A stretch of 64,000 bases of DNA from Tritrichomonas musculus (GCA_039105265.1 JAPFFF010000005.1:4759501-4823500), one strand, 5' to 3'. Shown: positions 1 through 10,469, counted from the stretch's first letter. Made by a program: numbers and translations. The notes: generated by a model from the letters alone, not told the origin.

Positions 1-189
1 CGTGTCGCTTTCTCCCGAAATACTGTCTCAATGCTCAGCAATGATATTTTAAAGAAAATGTTTGGAAAATGCGAAGGCAAAAAAGCAAATCAGATTATAT
101 CTGTAGCTCATAGGCTCGTAATTGAAATTGCACAGATGGATAGGAAAAAAAAGAACCTTCTCGATCAGAGCCAACAAGCAAATAGCTAA
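1..189 (+). CDS. 3' end of an unidentified gene (partial)
   Basis: The first frame is open from base 1 to a TAA at 187-189 and encodes the last 62 residues of a protein. The tail is rich in Lys and Gln, with a predicted helical run (LKKMFGKCEGKKANQ, then VAHRLVIEIAQMDRKKK). Codon use and the absence of stops fit a real gene end, but the piece is too short to recognise a family. The start lies outside the window. The 268 nt that follow, up to the tRNA terminator, are AT-rich and show nothing else. Confidence 0.5.
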   Translation, partial: RVAFSRNTVSMLSNDILKKMFGKCEGKKANQIISVAHRLVIEIAQMDRKKKNLLDQSQQANS

Positions 190-444
190 AGACAGATATA
201 GATTATTAATTTGTTTTTTATTATAAATGATGTTTTATTTATCAAAATATTTTGATTTTATATTTCTTTTTTAGTTTTAGGTTATTTTAAATTCAATAAA
301 AAAGTAATTTTACATGATTCAAAAATCGTATGACATTTTATATGCTTAATTTGCTTGGAAAAAGTCTTTTAAAAAAACTAATTAAAGGATTAAAAAGCTT
401 CAAATTAAGCCCATATGTATTTTTAAAAATGTTATTAATTTAAT

Positions 445-457
445 AAAAAAAAAAAAA
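445..457 (-). terminator. RNA polymerase III T-run after tRNA-Leu
   Basis: Thirteen A on the plus strand are thirteen T directly 3' of the tRNA discriminator base on the minus strand. This is the usual Pol III stop signal. Confidence 0.75.
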
Positions 458-537
458 TGGTTGCTGTGGGGTTCGAACCCACGCCCTCGCGGACCAGTGC
501 CTTAAACTGGCGCCTTAGACCACTCGGCCAAACAACC
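458..537 (-). tRNA. tRNA-Leu (anticodon AAG)
   Basis: Read on the minus strand, this folds as a type II cloverleaf. The acceptor stem GGTTGTT pairs with AGCAACC with one G-U pair, and A is the discriminator. The D arm TGGCCGAGTGG is the A box. The anticodon stem CCAGT/ACTGG holds the loop TTAAGGC, giving anticodon AAG, which reads Leu CTT/CTC. A short variable arm follows, and the T arm GTGGGTTCGAACCCCAC contains the B box. No intron is present and CCA is not encoded. It stands alone, 343 nt from the next gene. Confidence 0.95.
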
Positions 538-880
538 TTGATGCATTTCTGTTGTTGAAATGGTATTTCAAATATTTAAATTCCTTAAGATAATACAACA
601 CTTTAGTATGATATATTTTCAAATAAAAAATCATTCACTATGATTAAAAATGATGATAACTGCATATATTACTAAATTTTTATGAACTAATAAGTTCATG
701 GCAATTATTAACATGAAAAACATGAATTTAAAAAAAACTTCTTTCTTTTTCATCATGTTTCCATCTAATTATGATCTTTTCTGCTTATAATTGGACTATT
801 TTAAATAATTATAACAAAATTTGAAAATTTCATATCGCATTATTTCTTCATCTGATTGCTTGTCAGTTAAGAAACTACTT
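538..880. other. Intergenic AT-rich stretch
   Basis: This region lies between the 5' side of the minus-strand tRNA and the 3' end of the minus-strand VPS9-like gene. No open frame, repeat or convincing signal is visible apart from AT-rich runs. Confidence 0.5.
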
Positions 881-3163
881 TTAGTTCAAACTTGAATCTT
901 CATGAACTGGATTCTCTAATGAATCGCCAATTGAACTTTCTGCTTCCTCTTCTCTTGTTTCTTCAGGATCAACTTTTTCAATTTGAATATGGTCGTCAGA
1001 AATTGATTCTTGATTTTGAATTGTTTCTATATCGGCAGCTACAACATCATTGGTTTCATCCTGTGCAACTTTTGTGTCAGATTCTATTTTTCCTTCATTT
1101 TGATTTGGATCGTTTGATTCAACTTTTTGTACTGATTCTTCATTTTGGTGATTTGAAATTTCAGAATCTATTTGGTCGGAGATTTGATTAGAAAGGAGAG
1201 CCTGTATGTTCGATTCTGGTTGGTCAGCTGAATCTTTCTGGCTTTCATTTGATAAATTTGTGTTAATATCATTATTTTCAATTTCCTCTTGTTCATCTTT
1301 TTCTGTATTTATTGTGTCGATTTGATTAATGGTCGTGGATTCACAGCTCGTTTTTTCTTCAGTAATTATGTTGTCACACTCTGCTGGATTTTGTGTTGTT
1401 TTGTCATTTTCTGTTTGGTTGGTGTCGTTATTTGAAACTTGAATAATTGGTGTTTCATAATTTAGAATCTGGCCTTCATTTCCATTTGCATTTTGATTGC
1501 TGTTTTTTTCATTCGGATTTGAATCAGCATTAATAGTTTGAATAGAACTTTGGTCAATTTGAATTTGATTTGGTTGGTCAATTAGATTTTCTTTTTCCTC
1601 GTTATTTTGCTCTGGTATTTGATCTCTGCTGTTATTTAGATATGTGTTTCCAGTAGCTTCATTATCATCATTGGTAATAGAGACTTTAATTTCATATTTT
1701 TCTTTTGTATAATCGTTAGAATCCAAATTTGTGGTATTCTCAATTTTATTATCAATTGGATTTCGATTTTCTACAATATTCTCATTGGAAATTGGAAGTA
1801 TCCCAAGATCTGTCTCTTTTTCCATCTTTTCACAGTTGTTTGATACATTTATAAGGTAGTCAGAAGCTTTTTCTTTTCGATCATTTACATCTTCACCATT
1901 TATTTCATCGATCATATTTAAAAATTGCATAAGAGATGCGGCGATTTTTGCTTTTGAAAACTCAAATGATGGACAGAGCCCAACATTTGGTGTGTAAATA
2001 TTGACCATTTTCGATACATTTTCCCAATTTGGTATTTGAGAAGCAATAACAACTGCTAAAAATAATTCAAAAGTAACTTCAAATGGGAATACCATAGTTT
2101 GATAGTTATTATACTCTGTTGCAGCCTTTTCAATCGCTGCTAATGATAAATCAACACAATTTAAAAGATCAAATGGATTAGTGTAAAAAGCAATATTTTC
2201 CAATTCTGACACAGCTTCACTAAAATATTTATCATTGCGAAAAAGTTGAACAATTGTTGTGTTATCCGATGAGTATTTTGGTGAGAAATCAGAAGGAGGG
2301 GTAAATTCTTTAACAGTTATATTAGATAATTCGTGAAGTACATCGCGGCCATTATTCGTTAAATAAACATTTCTATCATATGTTCGATCAAATAATAATC
2401 GTATAATAAGTAAAACTAATGTGGAATCGAATGGTTTCTGACTGACTTTTATTACACTAAACACTGATAGTACAAACGAAAATAATTCCTGAAGATATGT
2501 TTGAGAATCTTGCGGTGGAAAATCATTGAAAAAATGATCCATTGTTTCTTTGAAAGGCAAAAGCGGAGATAGAAAGAGCGTTTCAAATTTATCTTGTAGC
2601 CTATGTATTGGAAAGTATGATGTCCTTTTAATTAATGATTTGGATATATCCTCCAAGACATAAACTAATTCAGCTTGAACATTTTCTTTTGTTGAAAGAG
2701 AATTTAATATTGGTGTGATAAGGGATATATAAAAATTGAATTTATTTAAAAGAATAACGACGGATTTTGGGTCTGCTACTAAGTATGTTTTCAATTCTTC
2801 TTCATTAACGTGAATTATCATTCCATCATCAGATTTTTTCCATTTTATTAGAAACTCAAGAACATTGTTTGCAAAATCAATCATTTTTTGTCTGTGTTTT
2901 TTTCGTTTCTCATATATGAGGTATTCAATAAATCGTAATTTGTGATATATCATTAAATTGTTTTTTGGAAGAGATTCGCAATTTGGAGTATGGTTTGTAG
3001 GTTTGATGGTTTGTAATAAAGTGAGATTATAGTATGATGTAAGTTTCCCAATTGGAACCATGTAATCATAAGAATTAGCATCATTATCTTTTACAATGTG
3101 CAAAAATTTCTTCATTTGCGAATTTGATGAAAGAGTATTGTAAACTTCTTCTGGGAAACTCAT
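881..3163 (-). CDS. VPS9-like domain protein with long acidic tail
   Basis: This is a 760 aa protein. Residues 1-260 are helical without a recognised domain. Residues about 270-420 resemble the VPS9 fold of Rab5-family guanine-nucleotide exchange factors: a TNPFDLLNCV segment, then PFEVTFELFLAVVIASQIPNW, then a closing helix KAKIAASLMQFL. The acidic residue expected near the catalytic helix appears as Glu and the usual GY Tyr is not clear, so activity is uncertain. Residues about 430-760 are low-complexity and rich in Asn, Glu, Gln, Asp and Ser, probably disordered. In the family these proteins act on endosomal Rab GTPases. The ATG at 3163 is the first in frame and no stronger start is seen. 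The upstream leader has no clean TCAYW initiator. The alternative is an unrelated helical trichomonad protein. Confidence 0.5.
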   Translation of the reverse strand: MSFPEEVYNTLSSNSQMKKFLHIVKDNDANSYDYMVPIGKLTSYYNLTLLQTIKPTNHTPNCESLPKNNLMIYHKLRFIEYLIYEKRKKHRQKMIDFANNVLEFLIKWKKSDDGMIIHVNEEELKTYLVADPKSVVILLNKFNFYISLITPILNSLSTKENVQAELVYVLEDISKSLIKRTSYFPIHRLQDKFETLFLSPLLPFKETMDHFFNDFPPQDSQTYLQELFSFVLSVFSVIKVSQKPFDSTLVLLIIRLLFDRTYDRNVYLTNNGRDVLHELSNITVKEFTPPSDFSPKYSSDNTTIVQLFRNDKYFSEAVSELENIAFYTNPFDLLNCVDLSLAAIEKAATEYNNYQTMVFPFEVTFELFLAVVIASQIPNWENVSKMVNIYTPNVGLCPSFEFSKAKIAASLMQFLNMIDEINGEDVNDRKEKASDYLINVSNNCEKMEKETDLGILPISNENIVENRNPIDNKIENTTNLDSNDYTKEKYEIKVSITNDDNEATGNTYLNNSRDQIPEQNNEEKENLIDQPNQIQIDQSSIQTINADSNPNEKNSNQNANGNEGQILNYETPIIQVSNNDTNQTENDKTTQNPAECDNIITEEKTSCESTTINQIDTINTEKDEQEEIENNDINTNLSNESQKDSADQPESNIQALLSNQISDQIDSEISNHQNEESVQKVESNDPNQNEGKIESDTKVAQDETNDVVAADIETIQNQESISDDHIQIEKVDPEETREEEAESSIGDSLENPVHEDSSLN

Positions 3164-3612
3164 ATTGGTATTTTACTTCATTTTGAATGTTTATATGGTC
3201 CTATAAGTAACTTTTGATAAAAAATTGATTTTATTTTCAAAATATATAAAAGTGTATTCAAAAAGTTTGGACAAATTTTTCTGAACTTCTCGGATTCAAA
3301 AGAGAAAAGCAGAAAACATAAAACATAAAAAAACAAGTAAATTTTAGTTAATTTCTTTCTTTGTCAATAAAAATCACTGGATTTTCAATAATCATTTGAC
3401 AAAATCAAATTTAATATAAACAAACTAGAATCAATAAAAAGAGTTTTCTTGTATAAATTATGAGCTTATTTGGTATGAGAACAGATCATTTGAGACATTT
3501 ACATATATATTTAGATGGATTATTCTTTTAATCTACCAAATTTGATATTTTGAAGTGTATTATTATGCTCTTGTTAATCTTCACCTTGTATTTTAAACTC
3601 TCTTTTAGCATT
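3164..3612. other. Intergenic stretch upstream of VPS9-like gene
   Basis: The sequence is AT-rich with no open frame. It should hold the minus-strand promoter of the VPS9-like gene. It ends at the left terminus of the palindromic element. Confidence 0.5.
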
Positions 3613-3740
3613 AGTAGAAATATTAGAATGTGTTCCAGGTACTACGTACCTTTCACCCAGTCTAACACATGGATCAGCTATTTCCGACACCAATGATCGC
3701 TTATGAGAGTCCAAATCTATAGCTCCAACGCTCATTCGTA
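3613..3740 (+). repeat. Left outer terminal inverted repeat
   Basis: This matches the reverse complement of 10515-10643 with scattered substitutions. Shared landmarks are AGTAGA at the tip, TACTACGTA, CCCAGTCTAAC and TATAGCTCCA. It is clearly more diverged than the inner arm that holds the large gene. Confidence 0.7.
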
Positions 3741-3788
3741 AACGATCACCCTACTGGTATTAATTTAACTTTTTTATCGTAATTCCAA

Positions 3789-3995
3789 ATGAGTGAGTAC
3801 TTCAAATATTATGATGATTTCGGGTTTAAACCAGAGAGTTATCATTTCATTACTCCGGATAGGTATCCGAGTGATATTAAACGAATATGGTCTACTTGTG
3901 ATGGAACACATATGTTCCGTAAACGAGTCTACTTCTTCAGTCCATTTTATAAGACCCCTCGAATGAGCACTTGCGTAGGATCATATACGCAGTAG
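3789..3995 (+). CDS. Small protein of the palindromic element, left copy (68 aa)
   Basis: This 68 aa frame starts MSEYFKYYDDFGF and is rich in Tyr, Phe and Arg. It lies in the outer left arm, and a diverged copy is present in the right arm (10263-10469, minus). Conservation of the frame in both arms, with changes that mostly leave the frame open, supports a real element gene. Function is not recognised. Confidence 0.5.
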   Translation: MSEYFKYYDDFGFKPESYHFITPDRYPSDIKRIWSTCDGTHMFRKRVYFFSPFYKTPRMSTCVGSYTQ

Positions 3996-4397
3996 GTCTA
4001 CTATTTTTGGTTTATACTGCTAAGATTCTATCATTAACGAACAACATCACTAACAAACTTATCATAAACGTATATCACTAACGAATTACACCTATAACAT
4101 CCAACGTAAACGACTCCTCTATCTATGTATTCGTGAACGATTAAACGTAAACAGTTCATCTATACTAAACCAATTTAAATTTAACTTTTTATTCTTACTA
4201 CTGTATTGAACTAGCACAAGATCATCTACACATGCAACTTTTTTACTTTAAACGAAACAATAAACCACGAAGAAGAAGCCAGATTATTCGAACTAGACTT
4301 CCACACTCGTAAAGAGATTACTCTAAACGATGTTAGTCCATACTCGATAACGATTCCGTTAAAGCATGTACAGCGCTAGAACGTTAAACCAGAAACG

Positions 4398-6689
4398 ATG
4401 TTGTATAATCATACGAAAACGATTAACAGGAACGACATATCTAATATAGACTATACAGAAAGATCTACTAACAACCATAAACTTAATCCATTAAGTGATA
4501 GATTCTGTGATAATATTATCTTCTATTACATGGTTCCAATAGATACTAATACCAAGAACGAGAACGAGTATCTATCGAAATACCTCGCAGAACACACATC
4601 TAAGATTAAACGAATATTACAATCTCACAATATTAACATTAACAAGAGATATATTAAACCAATGTATCGTAGCAAAGAAGGTGAATACTATAAACAGTAC
4701 ATTAAAATTGCGATACCAGCGATTCCAATAGAAGATGATTTCGCATTAATTACTAGCGAAGAAGCTATTAAATCCTTTAACGATGAAGGTATATACATTA
4801 ACGATATCGACTTCACACAAGACTTCGCTGGTGTTATTAACAAAGAAGAGGTGATCCAGTATCTAATAGACAACAACGATTATGTTATTGAAGGTTCCAA
4901 TAATAATGGCGATTACATAATTATGGACAACGACAAACTAGTTGGTAAGAACTGTATTACCTTCATCCATAACACAGAACACAGTAAAGTTAGATACAAA
5001 TTCTATAACAAGTTCGTCCAATCTATTGAGAGTCCATCCGTTAGAGGTAAGATCGGATCACATATAGCGGATTGGTTATACAATCCAGATGAGCAGTTAC
5101 GAAACAGCATTAACGATAGTTTGGATACAGGTTTGTTACTATTGGAGATAACGTTCTATATAAACAACAATGCTGTTAGTGAAGAGTATATCCACAACCA
5201 TCTTAACTATCTCACCGAACTACTTCCACAAGAGTTAATCTATCACAATCCCATTAACAACCAATGGAAGTCTGTATTAAACAAACTATCATATAATTTA
5301 CTCGTCGTCGATTTAGATAACAAAATAGCACTGTTCTCATACTTCGTTAACGACATTACCGGCAAGGTAAATGGATTCTACATGTACAACATTACCGATA
5401 ATTACATAAACAATGTACTTAAACTGTTTAGTTATAATCTTCCAATACTAGTAGTTACATGTAAGCGAGATAATGACGATTTAATAATAAGAGAACACTG
5501 TTATGAGAAGGTTCTCGTACCGAATATCACTAAACGATTCGAATTAGATGAGCTCGTAACATACTTAACTAATGGGAATAAACGATTCGCACCAATATAC
5601 AAGTTAGATCTGGTTAATACACCCAACTTAGAAGATAATTCGATAACGAAATTTAGAGTTATTAACACCAAGAATATATCGACACTTAAAACCGATTACA
5701 TACCAATTAAGTTTATCGACTCCACAGTCTATTTTATTCTCACCGAAATGAGAAACACTATAGAACAACAATATTTGAAAGAGTTAGAAGATGAGAAGAT
5801 GTTTATGAAGAAACACGATGTTACGATTAAGTCTGTTAAAGCAGATAACGATAAAGTAGATTCTGTAGTGAAATCCATTAACGATAGTTATGATAAGTTA
5901 CAAGAAGAGATACAAGCGTCTAAACAGTTACGTATGCATCTACGTAATTACTTAATAACAGAGTTAATGAAACCGAAAACGTATTACAATAGATTGTTGG
6001 ATATGGAAGATAACGTTAAGATGTACGTGTATGGGTTTCGAGATATATCTACCATGCGTTGTACACGATATCTACTATCTGTAAGTCCAGATAGCGAGTT
6101 AACGACAACAACACCATTACTATTGTATCCAGCAGATCGAGAACTGAAAGACTTTATCTATAATCGTGGAGGTGTAGATCGATCTTCTTCACTATATGAC
6201 GAATGGTATATGATAGACGAAACCAATAAGATCTGTGGTAGAGATACTAGTAAATGGTGTTTCGTTATCGAAAAGCATGGATCAGCATACAAAAAGACTA
6301 AGAATCTACAACCAGTAATGGATGTCGTAGATGTATTCGACGATAATGATGAAGTATATGAAAACTCTACTACAGATGCAGAATATAGTAGATCGATTAC
6401 GAAAGAATATACCGATGAGATCTTTAAACGCAAGTACATTAATAGTAATAAGCTCCAGAAGATCGATGCGATGGTTAAAGAAGGTGATGTCGTCGAAGTA
6501 CTAGATTGTTACGACTGGAAATGTACATACTTACTTAAATGTCGAATTAACGATAATATCGTCGAATATAAGTCCAACAAGTGGATGGATGATATATTGA
6601 AAGATCGAGAGAGTGTGTTTAAAGTTGTTACCGGTATCGAGAAGAGACATCCAGTTGCTAAACGAAAACTAGTATCGTTCGTGTTATAA
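4398..6689 (+). CDS. Large element protein, left copy (763 aa), possible replication initiator
   Basis: This 763 aa soluble protein has no signal peptide or membrane segment. Two patches recall the plasmid/phage Rep_trans class of replication initiators: DIDFTQDFAG near residues 135-145, and a VRYKFYNKF patch near 197-205 followed by LLLEITFYI near 250. In Rep proteins a DxxxDF strand, a vRiYdK strand and an RxE-type strand occur in this order. No clear HUH triad was assigned, so this is only a suggestion. The rest is rich in Asn, Asp, Ile and Tyr, with a coiled stretch near residues 465-520. The same protein is encoded in the right arm in opposite orientation. The 121 aa frame follows 54 nt downstream. 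Confidence 0.6.
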   Translation: MLYNHTKTINRNDISNIDYTERSTNNHKLNPLSDRFCDNIIFYYMVPIDTNTKNENEYLSKYLAEHTSKIKRILQSHNININKRYIKPMYRSKEGEYYKQYIKIAIPAIPIEDDFALITSEEAIKSFNDEGIYINDIDFTQDFAGVINKEEVIQYLIDNNDYVIEGSNNNGDYIIMDNDKLVGKNCITFIHNTEHSKVRYKFYNKFVQSIESPSVRGKIGSHIADWLYNPDEQLRNSINDSLDTGLLLLEITFYINNNAVSEEYIHNHLNYLTELLPQELIYHNPINNQWKSVLNKLSYNLLVVDLDNKIALFSYFVNDITGKVNGFYMYNITDNYINNVLKLFSYNLPILVVTCKRDNDDLIIREHCYEKVLVPNITKRFELDELVTYLTNGNKRFAPIYKLDLVNTPNLEDNSITKFRVINTKNISTLKTDYIPIKFIDSTVYFILTEMRNTIEQQYLKELEDEKMFMKKHDVTIKSVKADNDKVDSVVKSINDSYDKLQEEIQASKQLRMHLRNYLITELMKPKTYYNRLLDMEDNVKMYVYGFRDISTMRCTRYLLSVSPDSELTTTTPLLLYPADRELKDFIYNRGGVDRSSSLYDEWYMIDETNKICGRDTSKWCFVIEKHGSAYKKTKNLQPVMDVVDVFDDNDEVYENSTTDAEYSRSITKEYTDEIFKRKYINSNKLQKIDAMVKEGDVVEVLDCYDWKCTYLLKCRINDNIVEYKSNKWMDDILKDRESVFKVVTGIEKRHPVAKRKLVSFVL

Positions 6690-6743
6690 TATGAATATAG
6701 TATTGTTTTTGTGTGATAAACATGTAAGTTTAATTCCATCGAA

Positions 6744-7109
6744 ATGAGTAAGAACAAGAATCCATCACAACCAACTCTCGAAGAGTTATACACTACCGAC
6801 GACTTATCATTACTTAAACGAGCTATCACCGAGTTAACAACAAAACAAGATTACAAGACCCTCAACACCCTGTTTCGTCGTAATCCGAATGCTAGTAAGT
6901 TCGATAGTAGAACACTTAATGAAGATATACCACAATCGACAAAACGATTCACCAAACGTAATGGCAAACTATGTAACGTATCACGAACAGTTCCGCGACT
7001 GAGTACGGCCAAACCAGAAGAGAGTGACACGTATACTTACAAGTCCAGATACTACGATCCACACACCAAAACGTTTAAGTATGTCACTAGAATACAATCC
7101 AAATACTAA
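6744..7109 (+). CDS. Small basic protein in the centre of the palindromic element (121 aa)
   Basis: This 121 aa frame starts MSKNKNPSQPTLEELY and lies 54 nt behind the large protein of the left arm, in the unique centre. It is basic and rich in Thr, Arg, Lys and Ser, with RYYDPHTKTFKYVTR near the C-terminus. No domain is recognised. Codon use matches the large element protein, which supports a real gene of the element rather than host DNA. Confidence 0.45.
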   Translation: MSKNKNPSQPTLEELYTTDDLSLLKRAITELTTKQDYKTLNTLFRRNPNASKFDSRTLNEDIPQSTKRFTKRNGKLCNVSRTVPRLSTAKPEESDTYTYKSRYYDPHTKTFKYVTRIQSKY

Positions 7110-7129
7110 GTGAATCACTCCATTGGTAA

Positions 7130-7620
7130 CATATCTATTTTTGATCGAGTACATCATATACGGATACATCATATGCGAATTTATCATATGCGAGTACATC
7201 TTGTCGATCACATCATATCTAGTACACATCATATACGAATACATCTTATCGGATACATCACATGCAGATATATATTATCGAATATATCATATGCGGATGC
7301 ATCTTATAGATCGATCGCAAAAAACGTGCGGATGCAACATATGCGGATATATCTTATCGAATACATCATCACATGCGAATATATATTATCGAACACATCT
7401 TGTTGATTACATCTTATCGATCGTCACATATGCGGATACATCATATGCGATTACATCTTATCGAATACACCATATGCGGATGTGACTTATACGAGTACAA
7501 CACAACGATCGCAACACATGCGGATACATCATATGCGAGTACCTCATATGAGAGTACATCTTATCGATCACATTTTATCGATTACATATCATTATCGAAA
7601 TCGGTCAGAATCACTCATGA
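7130..7620. repeat. Imperfect short tandem repeats in element centre
   Basis: About thirty degenerate copies of a 14-17 nt motif built on ACATCATATGCGGAT and ACATCTTATCGA fill this stretch. All open frames here are translations of the repeat (for example HMRIHHMR) and are not genes. A CA-rich microsatellite follows at 7805-7842. Confidence 0.75.
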
Positions 7621-7847
7621 ATCACGTCGTTGGTTACCAGGTTACAATTAACACGATATGTACCACTTTTAGTAACCAAGTCGATTTCGATACGATTTTG
7701 ATACATTTAGACCATCATATAACGATTCATCTCTTAACGATAAATCACAGTCCATCTATTTTTGGTCGATGATGAATATAATTGGATGGTTCATCGTATC
7801 GAATACATATACACACACACATACACATACACACACATTCACGGGTA

Positions 7848-9947
7848 TTAATCGATGATACCTTTTTTAACTATCTCATCGATCTTCTGGAGCTTATTAC
7901 TATTAATGTACTTGCGTTTAAAGATCTCATCGGTATATTCTTTCGTAATCGATCTACTATATTCTGCATCTGTAGTAGAGTTTTCATATACTTCATCATT
8001 ATCGTCGAATACATCTACGACATCCATTACTGGTTGTAGATTCTTAGTCTTTTTGTATGCTGATCCATGCTTTTCGATAACGAAACACCATTTACTAGTA
8101 TCTCTACCACAGATCTTATTGGTTTCGTCTATCATATACCATTCGTCATATAGTGAAGAAGATCGATCTACACCTCCACGATTATAGATAAAGTCTTTCA
8201 GTTCTCGATCTGCTGGATACAATAGTAATGGTGTTGTTGTCGTTAACTCGCTATCTGGACTTACAGATAGTAGATATCGTGTACAACGCATGGTAGATAT
8301 ATCTCGAAACCCATACACGTACATCTTAACGTTATCTTCCATATCCAACAATCTATTGTAATACGTTTTCGGTTTCATTAACTCTGTTATTAAGTAATTA
8401 CGTAGATGCATACGTAACTGTTTAGACGCTTGTATCTCTTCTTGTAACTTATCATAACTATCGTTAATGGATTTCACTACAGAATCTACTTTATCGTTAT
8501 CTGCTTTAACAGACTTAATCGTAACATCGTGTTTCTTCATAAACATCTTCTCATCTTCTAACTCTTTCAAATATTGTTGTTCTATAGTGTTTCTCATTTC
8601 GGTGAGAATAAAATAGACTGTGGAGTCGATAAACTTAATTGGTATGTAATCGGTTTTAAGTGTCGATATATTCTTGGTGTTAATAACTCTAAATTTCGTT
8701 ATCGAATTATCTTCTAAGTTGGGTGTATTAACCAGATCTAACTTGTATATTGGTGCGAATCGTTTATTCCCATTAGTTAAGTATGTTACGAGCTCATCTA
8801 ATTCGAATCGTTTAGTGATATTCGGTACGAGAACCTTCTCATAACAGTGTTCTCTTATTATTAAATCGTCATTATCTCGCTTACATGTAACTACTAGTAT
8901 TGGAAGATTATAACTAAACAGTTTAAGTACATTGTTTATGTAATTATCGGTAATGTTGTACATGTAGAATCCATTTACCTTGCCGGTAATGTCGTTAACG
9001 AAGTATGAGAACAGTGCTATTTTGTTATCTAAATCGACGACGAGTAAATTATATGATAGTTTGTTTAATACAGACTTCCATTGGTTGTTAATGGGATTGT
9101 GATAGATTAACTCTTGTGGAAGTAGTTCGGTGAGATAGTTAAGATGGTTGTGGATATACTCTTCACTAACAGCATTGTTGTTTATATAGAACGTTATCTC
9201 CAATAGTAACAAACCTGTATCCAAACTATCGTTAATGCTGTTTCGTAACTGCTCATCTGGATTGTATAACCAATCCGCTATATGTGATCCGATCTTACCT
9301 CTAACGGATGGACTCTCAATAGATTGGACGAACTTGTTATAGAATTTGTATCTAACTTTACTGTGTTCTGTGTTATGGATGAAGGTAATACAGTTCTTAC
9401 CAACTAGTTTGTCGTTGTCCATAATTATGTAATCGCCATTATTATTGGAACCTTCAATAACATAATCGTTGTTGTCTATTAGATACTGGATCACCTCTTC
9501 TTTGTTAATAACACCAGCGAAGTCTTGTGTGAAGTCGATATCGTTAATGTATATACCTTCATCGTTAAAGGATTTAATAGCTTCTTCGCTAGTAATTAAT
9601 GCGAAATCATCTTCTATTGGAATCGCTGGTATCGCAATTTTAATGTACTGTTTATAGTATTCACCTTCTTTGCTACGATACATTGGTTTAATATATCTCT
9701 TGTTAATGTTAATATTGTGAGATTGTAATATTCGTTTAATCTTAGATGTGTGTTCTGCGAGGTATTTCGATAGATACTCGTTCTCGTTCTTGGTATTAGT
9801 ATCTATTGGAACCATGTAATAGAAGATAATATTATCACAGAATCTATCACTTAATGGATTAAGTTTATGGTTGTTAGTAGATCTTTCTGTATAGTCTATA
9901 TTAGATATGTCGTTCCTGTTAATCGTTTTCGTATGATTATACAACAT
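7848..9947 (-). CDS. Large element protein, right copy (699 aa)
   Basis: This is the inverted copy of the protein at 4398-6689. The two translations agree residue for residue over about 690 residues, then differ where the inverted repeat ends, so this copy is shorter. Such identity contrasts with the diverged outer arms. Function is as for the left copy: unknown, with a weak resemblance to Rep-type initiators. Confidence 0.5.
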   Translation of the reverse strand: MLYNHTKTINRNDISNIDYTERSTNNHKLNPLSDRFCDNIIFYYMVPIDTNTKNENEYLSKYLAEHTSKIKRILQSHNININKRYIKPMYRSKEGEYYKQYIKIAIPAIPIEDDFALITSEEAIKSFNDEGIYINDIDFTQDFAGVINKEEVIQYLIDNNDYVIEGSNNNGDYIIMDNDKLVGKNCITFIHNTEHSKVRYKFYNKFVQSIESPSVRGKIGSHIADWLYNPDEQLRNSINDSLDTGLLLLEITFYINNNAVSEEYIHNHLNYLTELLPQELIYHNPINNQWKSVLNKLSYNLLVVDLDNKIALFSYFVNDITGKVNGFYMYNITDNYINNVLKLFSYNLPILVVTCKRDNDDLIIREHCYEKVLVPNITKRFELDELVTYLTNGNKRFAPIYKLDLVNTPNLEDNSITKFRVINTKNISTLKTDYIPIKFIDSTVYFILTEMRNTIEQQYLKELEDEKMFMKKHDVTIKSVKADNDKVDSVVKSINDSYDKLQEEIQASKQLRMHLRNYLITELMKPKTYYNRLLDMEDNVKMYVYGFRDISTMRCTRYLLSVSPDSELTTTTPLLLYPADRELKDFIYNRGGVDRSSSLYDEWYMIDETNKICGRDTSKWCFVIEKHGSAYKKTKNLQPVMDVVDVFDDNDEVYENSTTDAEYSRSITKEYTDEIFKRKYINSNKLQKIDEIVKKGIID

Positions 9948-9965
9948 CGTTTCTGGTTTAACGTT

Positions 9966-10085
9966 CTAGCGCTGTACATGCTTTAACGGAATCATTATCG
10001 AATATGAACTAATATCGTTTAGTATAATCTCTTTACGAGTGTGGAAGTCTAGTTCGAATAATCTGGCTTCTTCTTCGCTGTTCAT
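9966..10085 (-). CDS. Very small element frame (39 aa)
   Basis: A 39 aa frame (start MNSEEEARLFELDFHTRK) ends 18 nt before the start codon of the large protein of the right arm. A closely related reading frame occupies the same place in the left arm (about 4270-4380). It could be a small accessory protein or an upstream frame that tunes the large gene. No family is recognised. Confidence 0.35.
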   Translation of the reverse strand: MNSEEEARLFELDFHTRKEIILNDISSYSIMIPLKHVQR

Positions 10086-10262
10086 GTTTCATTTAAAGTA
10101 AAAAAGTTACATGCATAGATGATCTTGTGCTAGTTTAATGCATTAGTAAGAATAAAAAGTTAAATTAAAATTGATATAGAATAGTTGGATCGCTTATGAT
10201 AAGTTGGTTGGTAATATACATTTATAATCGACTCTTAACGGTACAAACCAAAAATAATAGAC

Positions 10263-10469
10263 CTACTGCGCAGATGATCTTACGCAAGTGACCATTCGAT
10301 GGGTCTTATGACTTGGACTGAAGAAGTAGACTCGTTTACGGAACATATGTGTTTCATCACAAGTAGACCATATACGTTTAATATCATTCGGATACCTATC
10401 TGGAGTAATGAAATGATAACTCTCTGGTTTAAACCCGAAATCGTCATAGTACTTGAAGTACTCACTCAT
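10263..10469 (-). CDS. Small protein of the palindromic element, right copy (68 aa)
   Basis: This is the counterpart of the 68 aa protein at 3789-3995. The first two thirds are nearly the same (one change before the RIWSTCD motif) and the last third is diverged. It sits in the outer right arm and points inward, as its partner does. Confidence 0.5.
   Translation of the reverse strand: MSEYFKYYDDFGFKPESYHFITPDRYPNDIKRIWSTCDETHMFRKRVYFFSPSHKTHRMVTCVRSSAQ

Noticed and set aside
892-1191. 99-codon frame on the plus strand
   Set aside because: It is antisense to the low-complexity tail of the VPS9-like gene; its Leu/Phe/Gln-rich composition is explained by that.
7110-7772. Four overlapping frames of 90-120 codons
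   Set aside because: They are translations of the degenerate repeat in the element centre (HMRIHHMR patterns).
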